Shown piece after piece: positions 17,341 through 25,835 of a stretch of 64,000 nt of DNA (its first letter is position 1; each line of letters opens with the position of its first letter). A program made the position numbers and the translations under genes. The notes beneath the pieces were generated by a model that saw nothing but the letters and a program-made list of their open reading frames with translations, was not told the origin of the DNA and searched no databases. Source of the stretch: Nocardia sp. NBC_00403 (GTDB lineage Bacteria > Actinomycetota > Actinomycetes > Mycobacteriales > Mycobacteriaceae); assembly GCF_036046055.1 (NCBI RefSeq), contig NZ_CP107939.1, positions 496,001-560,000 on the forward strand, written 5' to 3'.

Positions 17341-17640
17341 ATGTCGACATCGAATAGCAACGTGCAGTGGAAACGCGGAATCAGTGGACTGGTGTTGGCC
17401 GGTGCGGTAGTTGCGGGTGTGCTGTCCGGGTCTGCCACGGCTTCGGCCGATAGCGGACAGGTCGTCATCAGCCAGGTCGGTCCGTCGCCGGTGGCGAATG
17501 ACGGTTGCACCTTCTCTTCCGTCGGCGGTTCGTGCACCGATCCGGGGCCGGTCGGCGGCGCATTGATCGCCTTTCGGAATTGGCTTGTGAGCATGGGTTA
17601 CGGGACTGGCAGTTCATCGGGGTCCGCCTACTTCTTCTGA
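17341..17640 (+). CDS. Small secreted protein
   Basis: 99 residues with a Sec signal peptide: basic n-region (WKRG), hydrophobic core about 16-30, and predicted cleavage after ATASA near residue 37. The mature part is about 62 residues with two cysteines (a possible disulfide) and ends in aromatic residues (SAYFF). I do not recognise a family. The start follows a TAGTTT -10 by 7 nt, so it is likely leaderless. Confidence 0.65.
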   Translation: MSTSNSNVQWKRGISGLVLAGAVVAGVLSGSATASADSGQVVISQVGPSPVANDGCTFSSVGGSCTDPGPVGGALIAFRNWLVSMGYGTGSSSGSAYFF

Positions 17641-17764
17641 CAGTCGAGGGCTTGATCGGAAATATCGATCGCCGCGTTATCGCAGCCGCGACCTTGTAAC
17701 GTGCCGCGACATAATTTCGGATACATCCCATGTAATCAACGACAACCAATGATCGGAGCTCCCC

Positions 17765-18106
17765 ATGCGAACCTCGGCTCGAGCAGTAGCCATATGCCTG
17801 GCCGCTCCCATTGCGGCAGTCGCCCTGACCGGGATAACCGCCGGAACAGCCGCCGCCGCCGCGCCGGGCTGTGAGGGGTCGATGAACGCCGGATTTTCCT
17901 ACAACGGTGTGTGCCGGGGCGAGGAGGGCACCTACCGACTCGAGATCGATTGCATCGGATACAATCTCGCAGCCAATCCGCCGGCCGTGGGCCAGTTCAC
18001 GACACGCCAAGACTTGCCTGTCGGACAAGCGGGCACGGTGAGTTGCTTCGGCCCGAACTGGTCCAGCGCCGGGTGGGCTGTGGGTGCGCGGATCTTCCGG
18101 CTCTGA
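17765..18106 (+). CDS. Small secreted protein with four cysteines
   Basis: 113 residues. Signal peptide about 1-33 (hydrophobic core, cleavage around AAAAAPG), then a mature domain of about 80 residues with four cysteines (GCEG, VCRGE, DCIG, SCFGPNW), compatible with two disulfides. The spacing and tryptophans resemble small extracellular actinobacterial proteins of unknown role. ATG at 17765 with GGAG 7 nt upstream. Confidence 0.7.
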   Translation: MRTSARAVAICLAAPIAAVALTGITAGTAAAAAPGCEGSMNAGFSYNGVCRGEEGTYRLEIDCIGYNLAANPPAVGQFTTRQDLPVGQAGTVSCFGPNWSSAGWAVGARIFRL

Positions 18107-18134
18107 CTGCTGAACGCGGCCCCTGGCCAGTACG

Positions 18135-18305
18135 GAGTTCCCGGTCGGGGGCGTTCGGCAACAGCACCTCGAGGTGACCTACCACCTCGAAAGACGCTGC
18201 GGCAGTTCGACTGAACCACGCGTACGCGTCACGATCACTACCGGCAGCCTTCAGAAACCGATCGAGCCTCGGCTCCCAGAGCAGGTCCCCCATCGGCTGC
18301 GACAT
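18135..18305 (-). pseudogene. Remnant of an Abi-like (abortive infection family) protein
   Basis: Within an otherwise empty 617-bp gap (18107-18723) the minus strand reads about 57 residues that resemble the start of actinobacterial Abi-family proteins: RLDRFLKAAGSDRDAYAWFS, then FEVVGHLEVLLPNAPDREL in place of the usual LGHLEVALRNALDRRL. The frame then loses similarity and the remaining domain is missing. No ribosome site is obvious. Recognised by memory of the motif only. Confidence 0.35.
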
Positions 18306-18723
18306 AGTTCCCCATCACTCGCAGTTGTCACCCTATGTGTGAACGCCCCAGTGCCGCCTCTGAAGCAATTCATGCGCCTGGGGCTCCCTCATTTCTTCCC
18401 AGGCACAGGTTCCGCGACCTACGGCAGGGTCGTCTTTCTGGCGTAGCTTCTCGTATTCCCACAGCGGCCGAACCTCACGCATTCTCAGCGTCGATCGCCG
18501 AATCCGGCTGAAGTGGAAAAGGAAGAGGAGATGGATCGGTACGACCAGCGCAAGAGCCGGCTCGAGTAGTGAGCGAATCGAGGCCGATGATGTTGCGGCC
18601 GATCCGCCGAAGGCGGATCCGAGAAATCTTGCGCGACAAGCCACTTCCGCGACAATGCTCCGGAGGCGACTACGCTCGCCGCAATATCGATATAGGTCAC
18701 GTGATCAACAAGGGGAAGGCGTA

Positions 18724-19236
18724 GTGGACGATCTCGCCGCGCGATTCGAGGAGCTGGGTCGCCTGGTACCGATCCCCCACCCATGGGACATAACGGAATA
18801 CATCGCGCGGGTGGCAGAGTACCGGGGACGGCCGATCACGTTGTGCCCGATCGACGTCGGCGCGCTCTTGGGTAACGGATGCGGCACCGGAAGCGGCCTG
18901 TGGATTGCCAGGGAAAGCGACGACGTGATCATGTACGGGGCCGACACCGAATGGCATGCCGATCACATCATCGCCCACGAGATCGGTCACATGCTGCTCG
19001 GCCACGGCGGGACTGCGAGCGGTCCCGGTGGTGCCGCGGCTGATCCGCCATTGCGCGAATTGATGCCCTCGCTGTCGCTGGAAACCATCCGCAGCGTACT
19101 GCGCCGCCAAGACTACGGCAGTGAGCGCGAGCACGCCGCCGAAACCTTCGCCGACCTGCTGCTGGTCGAAGCGATGCTGCCGAAGCGGTCGGCGAGCCGG
19201 TTCCGCTCGACGTTCTTCCGAAACCGGCATCGATGA
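18724..19236 (+). CDS. ImmA/IrrE-family zinc metallopeptidase
   Basis: 170 residues. The zinc-peptidase motif HEIGH is at 85-89 (AHEIGHMLLGH), with a downstream Glu in the HAAETFADLLL helix as the likely third ligand, the ImmA/IrrE pattern. Such proteases typically cleave an XRE repressor. GTG at 18724 is chosen as the family-aligned start. The membrane protein gene starts 1 bp after the stop, so the two form an operon. The XRE partner often seen upstream is absent here; only a decayed Abi-like fragment precedes it. Confidence 0.85.
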   Translation: MDDLAARFEELGRLVPIPHPWDITEYIARVAEYRGRPITLCPIDVGALLGNGCGTGSGLWIARESDDVIMYGADTEWHADHIIAHEIGHMLLGHGGTASGPGGAAADPPLRELMPSLSLETIRSVLRRQDYGSEREHAAETFADLLLVEAMLPKRSASRFRSTFFRNRHR

Positions 19237-19237
19237 G

Positions 19238-20404
19238 ATGACCTCCCCGATCCCGGGTCTGATCACCTGGCCCGTCCTGACAGGTATGACGTTGGTGCTC
19301 GCCGGCCGGTGGTGGCTGTTGCGGGACAGCATCATCGACCGGCTCATCAACCGCGCGCTCGCCGCCGCTCTCATCGAACACCTGTTGCGGGAGGCATGGT
19401 TCGAACAGTCACTGGCCTGGCTGCTGCCCGGCGATGACAGCGACGTGGTGAACATCGCCCGACAGCTCTCGCTGGGAGCAACCGTATTGGCCGTCTCGAA
19501 TATCTACGGCATTGCCAAGTTGTGGGCAGGCGCCGATCCCGCCCACACGTGGCGCAGGCAGTGGCGCTATTACCTCGTCACGATCACTGCCACCGCCGTC
19601 ATCCTGATCGCAGGGACGCCCGCCCGCCACGCCGACCAGTTGATCGACCAAGCCCTCGGCTGGCCAGCTGTCGTGGTCTGCATCGCGTTTTCCCTGCCGC
19701 TCGGCGCTACAGCCCTGCTCCTCGGCCGGGTATGTGTGGGCGAGATGCGCGCCGCAGGCAGCACCACCTGGCAGGAACGTGCACTGTACACAGCGGTCCT
19801 GGGCACCATAGTGGGCATGGGAATCGTAGCGGTCGGATACCCGCTCGGGACCATCATCAGTGTCATGACTGGCCAACCGTCATTCGACCCCGAGATGCAC
19901 TGGGAAGCATGGAGCGGCTTCTTTCTCTCTGCCGTCGGCGCTACCGCCACGATCACCGTGCCGCTGATCAGCACCCTGCTCACCCACATCGGATGGGACC
20001 GCACCGGCCGATACTGCCGCCGCCTGTGGCCGATGTGGGCCGATCTCACCGCAGCCGTACCCGAAATCGTCCTAGAGATGCGGCGCGACCACAACGGCCG
20101 AACAGACCCGGCCATCCGTCTGCACCGCATGACGGTCGAGATCCGTGACAGCCTGCTGCATCTCAAGCGCTACAGCGACAGCCCTGACGATCTGGCCGCC
20201 ACCGGCGGTGACCCACATATCTATGCCCGCCGCATCGCCGAGGCCATTGCCACCAAAGCTGCCGGGCACCCCCCGAGCGCGAGCCGGTTCACGCCCCGGC
20301 ACCAAGTCCAACCGGGGGCACGGGACCTCACCGCGGAGCTGCGCCAGCTACTCGCACTTGCCAAGGCATGGCCGCACGTCCGCGGCCTGACAAAGTCGCC
20401 GTAG
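19238..20404 (+). CDS. MAB_1171c-family membrane protein (DUF6545-like C terminus)
   Basis: 388 residues. The N-terminal half has about seven transmembrane helices; the cytoplasmic C-terminal half begins around the conserved LWPMWADLTAAVPEIVLEM segment and is rich in Arg and Ala. This matches the MAB_1171c putative transporter family, which in actinomycetes travels with ImmA-type peptidases and XRE regulators. Molecular function is unknown; context suggests membrane signalling or a small-molecule channel linked to the upstream peptidase. Confidence 0.75.
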   Translation: MTSPIPGLITWPVLTGMTLVLAGRWWLLRDSIIDRLINRALAAALIEHLLREAWFEQSLAWLLPGDDSDVVNIARQLSLGATVLAVSNIYGIAKLWAGADPAHTWRRQWRYYLVTITATAVILIAGTPARHADQLIDQALGWPAVVVCIAFSLPLGATALLLGRVCVGEMRAAGSTTWQERALYTAVLGTIVGMGIVAVGYPLGTIISVMTGQPSFDPEMHWEAWSGFFLSAVGATATITVPLISTLLTHIGWDRTGRYCRRLWPMWADLTAAVPEIVLEMRRDHNGRTDPAIRLHRMTVEIRDSLLHLKRYSDSPDDLAATGGDPHIYARRIAEAIATKAAGHPPSASRFTPRHQVQPGARDLTAELRQLLALAKAWPHVRGLTKSP

Positions 20405-20665
20405 CGGCGCGCCGTCAACCTCGAACCACCTGAGGTAATGCGGTGGCCGGGCGACGCCGTGCGGTGATCGGATCGAATTCTGCGATGTAGCGCCGATCTT
20501 GTCTGCAGATCGGCATGGCCATGCCGCTAAGCGAGCGGTCGCACGCGAGAAGCGTCGGGCTCAGCGCATCCTGGATTAGCCGATTGCATGCTATCGCCGG
20601 CGCGGCGCGGTAATCCAGTCGGTGAAATCCCACTGATTGACGGGAACCCACGGCAGAATGCGGCC

Positions 20666-21580
20666 ATGCGGACATTTGCTCGATTGTTGCAGGCTGCCGT
20701 CGTCGGGGCGCTGGTCGTGGTCGCCGGTCAGGGCGTCACGGCCGCCCCCGCCGCGAGCGAAACCCATATTCACTTGCCCTGGCTGACTTCTGAGCCGGGC
20801 GCGGTGCAGGCGTCGGGAGCAGCACTGGCAGACGGAATCACCGGCACGGTGCTGTGGTCGCGACAGCCGCACACCCCGGTCCCGATAGCCAGCATCACGA
20901 AGGTGATGACGGCACTGGTCGTGATCAACGCCGGCGACCTCGACCGGACCATTACCGTGCCGCAAGAAATCATCGCCTACGACACCAAGTACGACGGAAG
21001 CAACGCAGGCCTGGTCCCCGGCGAGGTGCTCACCGCGCGACAGCTCCTCTACGCGATGATGCTGCCGTCCGGCTGCGACGCCGCCTATACCCTTGCCGAG
21101 GCCTACGGGCCCGGCCAAGACGGCTTCATCGCCAAAATGAACGACACCGCGCATCAAATGGGCTTGGCGGGAACACATTTCACCGATCCCAGCGGGCTGC
21201 CCGCCCCCAACGACCACTCCACCTACTCCACACCGGCGGACCTGGTGGCCCTCGGCCTGCGCGCAATGAGCCTGCCGGTGTTCCGCGACATCGCCGGGTC
21301 GCAGAGCTATCACCTGCCCGCCGGCCCGGGCAACCGCGCTCACCTCTGGCAGACCACGAACAGGATGCTGCGCGACTATCCCGGCACTGTCGGCATCAAA
21401 ACCGGATACACCGACGCTGCGGGAACCTGCCTGTTGTTCCAGACCGTCAGGGCAGGAATACCGCTGATCGGTGTTGTCCTGCACAGCTCACCCGACAGTG
21501 ACGTCGCGGCAAAGGACGACGCCGAGCGCATGTTGAACTGGGCCTACAACCCGATCCTGAGCGCGCTGCCGATCGGCTAG
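20666..21580 (+). CDS. D-alanyl-D-alanine carboxypeptidase (S11 penicillin-binding protein)
   Basis: 304 residues, secreted. The signal peptide covers about 1-27. The three active-site motifs of S11 peptidases are visible: S76-I-T-K79, S135-G-C137 in place of the more usual SGN, and K245-T-G247 (GIKTGYT). The enzyme trims the terminal D-Ala of peptidoglycan stem peptides. There is no C-terminal membrane anchor; the protein ends soon after the catalytic domain. ATG at 20666 is chosen because it begins the signal peptide. Confidence 0.9.
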   Translation: MRTFARLLQAAVVGALVVVAGQGVTAAPAASETHIHLPWLTSEPGAVQASGAALADGITGTVLWSRQPHTPVPIASITKVMTALVVINAGDLDRTITVPQEIIAYDTKYDGSNAGLVPGEVLTARQLLYAMMLPSGCDAAYTLAEAYGPGQDGFIAKMNDTAHQMGLAGTHFTDPSGLPAPNDHSTYSTPADLVALGLRAMSLPVFRDIAGSQSYHLPAGPGNRAHLWQTTNRMLRDYPGTVGIKTGYTDAAGTCLLFQTVRAGIPLIGVVLHSSPDSDVAAKDDAERMLNWAYNPILSALPIG

Positions 21581-21811
21581 CGCCGAATGCGGCAGGCTTG
21601 CCTGCGGATCCCGGTGCGCACCAAGCCAAGAAGTCCGACGCGGAGGATGCCCGTCTCGAGTCGAGATCTCGGCAGGTTCGGGTGGCCGCAAGTTGATGGC
21701 CGAGCCGATGTCACAGGCACTGACGATCGCCGGCGCGAGTGAGCGCTCATGCGGATTACCGTTCGGTGGTCCGTAGCCACCGATGCTGACCATCGAGTCC
21801 GAGGATCGGCT

Positions 21812-22177
21812 CTACGGCTGCGGCATGCCTCCGTGCGGACTGTTGAGCACCAGAGGCGCCGAACCCTTCCGCAGGTAGCCGAAGTCCTCGTAGTACTCGA
21901 TGTGCTGATGCCCGCCGTCGGTCATGGACCCCACGCTGCGGAGGTCCTCCGCAAGGAGCGCTCGGCTCTCCCGGTCCCCCACCAGCAGCAGGACCCGGCG
22001 CTGCGCGACGACCTGGACGAGCAGCCGAGGACCAGCGTCCGAACCGACTTCGACAGCCGCGAGATCCTCGGTCTCGAACCTCCCCTCGCCCCGAGCCACT
22101 ACGGCGGCCAGACCTTCGAACTCCTCCGCAGAACCGCTGACGTCGACCATGCCGTCGCTGAACTCCTCGACCCTCAT
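21812..22177 (-). CDS. Imm32-like immunity protein
   Basis: 121 residues. The C-terminal HQHIEYYEDFGYL followed by SAPLVL matches the Imm32 family of polymorphic-toxin immunity proteins, as does the compact alpha/beta layout with alternating hydrophobic strands. ATG at 22177 with GGGAGAGG just upstream. No toxin with an export domain is next to it, so it may be an orphan immunity gene guarding against neighbours' toxins, or a relative with another role. Confidence 0.55.
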   Translation of the reverse strand: MRVEEFSDGMVDVSGSAEEFEGLAAVVARGEGRFETEDLAAVEVGSDAGPRLLVQVVAQRRVLLLVGDRESRALLAEDLRSVGSMTDGGHQHIEYYEDFGYLRKGSAPLVLNSPHGGMPQP

Positions 22178-22323
22178 ACCTCTCCCTACGACAGCAGCGG
22201 GGCCAGTTCCTCCGCGCAGGCGTGCAGTTCGGACAAAAGTACGGGATCGGGCACGGCCGGGCCGACTCCCCGTGTGGCATTGGCCAGGCATGTCCGCCTG
22301 AACCCGCACCGATGAGCGTGCGT

Positions 22324-22767
22324 TCAATCGGAGCTGACTTCTGTTCCCGGTTTCCGGGTGCTCGCCGTAGCCCCAGACGCACGCAGTAGCCGCGCGATGA
22401 CTTCCATTTCAACCAGCGTTCCCTCGATCCCGGCACCCAAGAGTTCGTCGGCCATGGAACGTGCTTCCGCCAGGGAAAGCGATCGCGCGACACGGAGGGC
22501 TTTCATCACCAATGCTGGTGCGACACTGCTCTTCTCGACTCGAAGCACCGTCAGTCCGTTCGCAGCTAAGAGTGCGTCACGCATACGCGGCGGTGCCGGA
22601 TCGATGCCACATTCCCACCAGGTGCTTCCGCAGGTTGAACACTGGGCCTCGAGATCCCATCGGTGATCGTCGCCGACGAGCGCCTCGGTCACCGAGGACT
22701 CGAACACCGTCCGGCAGTCGCCGCAACGTACCGAGTACGGCGCGGATTCAAATACGAAGTCCGCCAC
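22324..22767 (-). CDS. Zinc-ribbon protein with L7/L12-like C-terminal helix region
   Basis: 147 residues. Two CxxC pairs (VRCGDCRTVFES and QCSTCGSTWWECG) form a probable zinc ribbon at about 15-53. The C-terminal part has KALRVARSLSLAEARSMADE, a pattern shared with the ribosomal L7/L12 C-terminal fold. Proteins of this architecture occur across Streptomyces and Nocardia without an assigned function. GTG start at 22767. Confidence 0.7.
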   Translation of the reverse strand: MADFVFESAPYSVRCGDCRTVFESSVTEALVGDDHRWDLEAQCSTCGSTWWECGIDPAPPRMRDALLAANGLTVLRVEKSSVAPALVMKALRVARSLSLAEARSMADELLGAGIEGTLVEMEVIARLLRASGATASTRKPGTEVSSD

Positions 22768-22873
22768 CGCCGAATCCTAAGCCACCCGGACCGACACGCA
22801 GAACGTCTTTCTTGCCGCATACCGCGCGGTTCCAACAGCCACGCAGCCGAACCCCGGGGTTCGACGGTCGGTG

Positions 22874-22912
22874 GCCGTGTCGCGGGGTCCGGAGTGGACC
22901 CCTCGACACGGC
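22874..22912 (-). terminator. Hairpin terminator downstream of the 22943 gene
   Basis: 17-bp arms with one mismatch (22874-22890 and 22896-22912) and a 5-nt loop. It lies 30 bp beyond the stop of the minus-strand gene; no U-tract. Confidence 0.7.
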
Positions 22913-22942
22913 TGCCAGCTGTGCTGTGCCGGTCCCGCACCG

Positions 22943-23341
22943 TCAGACGGCGTCGAGGGCCGCGGTGATCTTGCGGGCCATCGCCGCCACGGCGGGGCTG
23001 GGTTCTCCCTTGCCGGGCCCGGTGGCGGCTTCGACGGCGACCAGGACGGTGTCGCGGAAGTTGTCGGCCTCGCCCGGATGCTGTGTGCCGAGCAGGCTCA
23101 TGGCTGCGGTCAGGGCAGGCAGCACCTGGTCGGCGAGTTCGGCGACGGACTTGCCTGGCAGGTGGATGTCTTTGGACTTGGCGGCGAGCACGTGCCCGAC
23201 CAGCCCGGTCGCCGAGGTCAGGGCGATGGAGCCGTGTGTGATGCCCTTGTGTGGTGCACCGGCGGCGGCCAGCAGCGACACCGCGCCGTAGGCGGCGGTG
23301 CGCAGGGTGGCCTTGTCCTGGTCGGTCAGGGTGATGGTCAT
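22943..23341 (-). CDS. Conserved actinobacterial protein of unknown function
   Basis: 132 residues, Ala-rich and helical, beginning MTITLTDQDKATLRTAAYGA. ATG at 23341 with GAGGAG upstream. No catalytic motif, signal peptide or membrane segment. It is followed by a strong terminator, so it appears to be a stand-alone unit. Homologues with this start are common in Nocardia and Mycobacterium from memory; function not known. Confidence 0.7.
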   Translation of the reverse strand: MTITLTDQDKATLRTAAYGAVSLLAAAGAPHKGITHGSIALTSATGLVGHVLAAKSKDIHLPGKSVAELADQVLPALTAAMSLLGTQHPGEADNFRDTVLVAVEAATGPGKGEPSPAVAAMARKITAALDAV

Positions 23342-23520
23342 GTCGTGTGCTCCTCGTAATCGGTTGTGGCAGCGACCCGTACCGTGTCGGTGCCGGTCGT
23401 TTTGTTCGATGGACACACTGTTGCCGGGCTGACTGACACCGACCTGACACACGCCTGACGCCTCCACTGACACCACGATCGGCCATCTGGCTTCAGTCGT
23501 GAATTCGGGAGGCATGTCGT

Positions 23521-23617
23521 GTCTCGTTGAAGCTGAGGCACCGAAACGTTCCCGATCTACGGTGCCTCAACTGCGTGAGACGGCAGAATTGATGATTCGT
23601 CTCGCCGATCTGAGGCA
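23521..23617. repeat. Cluster of three 20-bp repeats, TGCCTCA-N6/7-YGAGAC
   Basis: Copies at 23521-23540 (minus), 23563-23582 (plus: TGCCTCAACTGCGTGAGACG) and 23598-23617 (minus). The first two also create a perfect 10-bp hairpin, TGAGGCACCG (23534-23543) with CGGTGCCTCA (23560-23569). Three further copies lie at 24570-24638, on the other side of the hydrolase gene. Confidence 0.8.
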
Positions 23618-23695
23618 GATGGCTGTTTCATCGACGCAGGCACGGAAACGGGTCGGCAGGTTCGGGAACGTAATTACTGTTGATGACCCGACAGT

Positions 23696-24370
23696 TCAAC
23701 GGTTGAGTAGGTAGTCGACGACGCCGCCCGGGTTCGACAAGGCAACGAGGTGACCGCCGGGGACGATGTCGGCTTCGAGTCCGAGCCGCTCGCGGGCGAC
23801 CCGTTGCTGCAGAGCGACCGGGAAGAAGCGGTCATCAGCACCGGCCAGGACATGGATCGGCGCCTGCGGCCAAGCGCCGAAGGGACACGGCTCGGCGAAG
23901 ACCCGATCGGACTCGGGGCGTTGATACGGCTCTCCCTCGAGCGCAATCTCCGGTCGGACGTCGTGGAGAAAGTATGTCTCCAGGTCGAATTCGCGGCTGT
24001 AGCCATTGGCGTCGGCGGCAGCGTTGCGGGCGTCGATTGATCCGACGTGGTCCCACCACTGTCCCGCCGTTTCACCGGACATCGGAATCATCGCGTTGAC
24101 GAACACCAGTGCCGACGGGGTGATCTGTTCGCACACCGGGCCCGCAGTGAACGCACCGAGCGACTGGGCCACGATCACGTCGCCGTCTACCGCGTGCTCG
24201 AGCACGATATCGCGGTATTCCGCGAGCCCCGAGCCCTCGTCGTCACCCGGCAAATCGACCGGAATTGCGCGGTGGCCCGCGTCGGTCAGACCGGCCGCCA
24301 CGCGGCTCCAATACCAACCGACCCCGCCGGCACCCGGGATCAAGACAAATCTGCGCAACTTCGCGGTCAT
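23696..24370 (-). CDS. Alpha/beta hydrolase (esterase-like)
   Basis: 224 residues. Oxyanion region LIPGAGGVGWYWSRVA at the N terminus, nucleophile Ser70 in AQSLGA, acid in LAGADDRFFP, and base His in GGHLVALSNP. This is a small single-domain esterase of the PF12697 type; substrate unknown. ATG at 24370. Both flanks hold the TGCCTCA-type repeats, so the gene may be controlled through them. Confidence 0.85.
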   Translation of the reverse strand: MTAKLRRFVLIPGAGGVGWYWSRVAAGLTDAGHRAIPVDLPGDDEGSGLAEYRDIVLEHAVDGDVIVAQSLGAFTAGPVCEQITPSALVFVNAMIPMSGETAGQWWDHVGSIDARNAAADANGYSREFDLETYFLHDVRPEIALEGEPYQRPESDRVFAEPCPFGAWPQAPIHVLAGADDRFFPVALQQRVARERLGLEADIVPGGHLVALSNPGGVVDYLLNR

Positions 24371-24744
24371 ACCGAAGTAGACGACGCACGGCCGCCGAAC
24401 TCATCGCAACGCGATCGGGCATGGCGGGAAGCCCCGCACCGGCGCGACTTCCTCGAACCGAACACCTCAGCAGCCGCAAAGAGCGCCCCTCGAGCTCGAC
24501 CGGACCGCCTCGTTGACATCACGCATGCCCGGAGTCGTCACTGTTGGAACGCCACACCCTGACGACCCGTGCCTCAACCAAATGAGACGACGCGCCGGAT
24601 ACCTCAAATCAACGAGACTGCCTCACCTTCAACGAGATAGGACAAGTCAGTTGATCGCGAATTCGGGCATCAGTCAGGCCGCTTGCGGCCCGTTTCCGGC
24701 CGCGAATTTCGACACCACCCGACCGATGTGTCGGTCGAGTTGTG
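24371..24744. other. Intergenic with repeats; no gene seen
   Basis: Apart from the repeat cluster at 24570-24638 there is no supported gene here. The stretch continues to the terminator at 24825-24861. Confidence 0.55.
24570..24638 (+). repeat. Second cluster of three TGCCTCA-N6/7-YGAGAC repeats
   Basis: Copies at 24570-24589 (TGCCTCAACCAAATGAGACG), 24600-24619 (TACCTCAAATCAACGAGACT) and 24619-24638 (TGCCTCACCTTCAACGAGAT), the last two abutting. All point the same way. The copy at 23521-23540 is nearly the exact reverse complement of the last one. Confidence 0.8.
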
Positions 24745-24824
24745 TCGCGGCGGTGCGTCGGATGGTGACTCGGGTTCAGCCCTTGGTGGCGCGACCGATC
24801 CTTTCCTTGGACCGGCATGACTAC

Positions 24825-24861
24825 ACCGTGCGGCCCGGTCTGGGTTGCTGGGCCGCACGGT
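24825..24861 (-). terminator. Hairpin terminator downstream of the 24873 gene
   Basis: Perfect 12-bp arms ACCGTGCGGCCC (24825-24836) and GGGCCGCACGGT (24850-24861) with a 13-nt loop, 11 bp past the stop codon. Confidence 0.75.
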
Positions 24862-24872
24862 CGGTGGAGTGG

Positions 24873-25745
24873 TCAGGCGCCGAAGTCGGCGCGGTGGTCG
24901 GTGGCCCACTCGGCCAGGGTGCGTCCGGGCTTGCCGGTCACGGCGGTGGCGGGACGTACCTGGTCGGGGGTGGTGAGGGTGTCGCTCCAGTAGTCGAGCA
25001 GCATTTTCATGATCGGCTGGGGGATGAATTGCGCTGTCTCGGCGCGGAATTCGTCGGGGGTGATCTCGGTCAGGGGGAGCTGTCGGCCGAGTGCCGCACT
25101 GATCGTGGCGACCTGCTCGGTGCGGGTGAGTGCCTGCGGACCGGTGATCGGGATGATCTGCCCGATGTGGTCGTCGGACAGCAGCGTTTCGGCGGCGGCA
25201 TCGGCGACGTCGTATTCGTGGATCGGTGCTTGCGCGGATGCCAGGTACGGTGCGCGGATGGGTGCGCCCGAGCTGATCTGCCACCGCCATTCGAGCAGGT
25301 TGTTGGCGAAGATGCCGGGGCGCAGGATCGTCCACGCGTCGGTGCGATCGGTGATGGCGGCTTCGACGGCGCTGTGGTGCAGCTGGCTTGCCGAGCCGCG
25401 GTCACGGGGAAATTCCATCGCCGCAGCCAGCGAGGACAGGACCGTGAAGCGGTGCACGCCGGCGGCGACGGCCGCGTCGAGGAAAACGTCGATGCCGCGT
25501 GCCGGGAAGATGAAGGCGCGATCGACGCCCCGGAACACATGCCGGCCGAGGGTCGAGGCGTCGGCGAGGTCGCCCGCGACGACTTCGACCGCCTCGGGCA
25601 GGATCGCGTCCTCGGGTTTGCGGGTCAGGGCGCGGACTGCGGCACCGCGGGCGAGGAGGGTGGTGACGAGGTGGCGGCCGACGGCGCCGGTCGCGCCGGT
25701 GACAAGAACGGTCGGGCGGGAGGGGCGAATCTCTGTGCTGCTCAT
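24873..25745 (-). CDS. NmrA-family NAD(P)-binding protein
   Basis: 290 residues. N-terminal GATGAVGRHL is the dinucleotide motif, and the rest follows NmrA/azoreductase-like SDRs, with ILRPGIFANN in the middle and a C-terminal substrate lobe. Such proteins sense or reduce with NADP(H). ATG at 25745. It is divergent from the histidine phosphatase gene with 90 bp between the starts. Confidence 0.82.
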   Translation of the reverse strand: MSSTEIRPSRPTVLVTGATGAVGRHLVTTLLARGAAVRALTRKPEDAILPEAVEVVAGDLADASTLGRHVFRGVDRAFIFPARGIDVFLDAAVAAGVHRFTVLSSLAAAMEFPRDRGSASQLHHSAVEAAITDRTDAWTILRPGIFANNLLEWRWQISSGAPIRAPYLASAQAPIHEYDVADAAAETLLSDDHIGQIIPITGPQALTRTEQVATISAALGRQLPLTEITPDEFRAETAQFIPQPIMKMLLDYWSDTLTTPDQVRPATAVTGKPGRTLAEWATDHRADFGA

Positions 25746-25835
25746 GACATGAACACTTCCGGTAAAGACCATCTCGCCACATCACGAGAATTCGTTATTT
25801 CTACGACGGCTACACCAGCCGAACCAGGAGAGTTC

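Noticed and set aside
18333..18784. Minus-strand frames between the secreted protein and the ImmA gene
   Set aside because: No ribosome sites, domains or conserved pattern beyond the Abi-like scrap at 18135-18305.
24513..25744. Long plus-strand frame running into the histidine phosphatase
   Set aside because: Overlaps the NmrA-like gene on the opposite strand and shows no protein family until the ATG at 25836.
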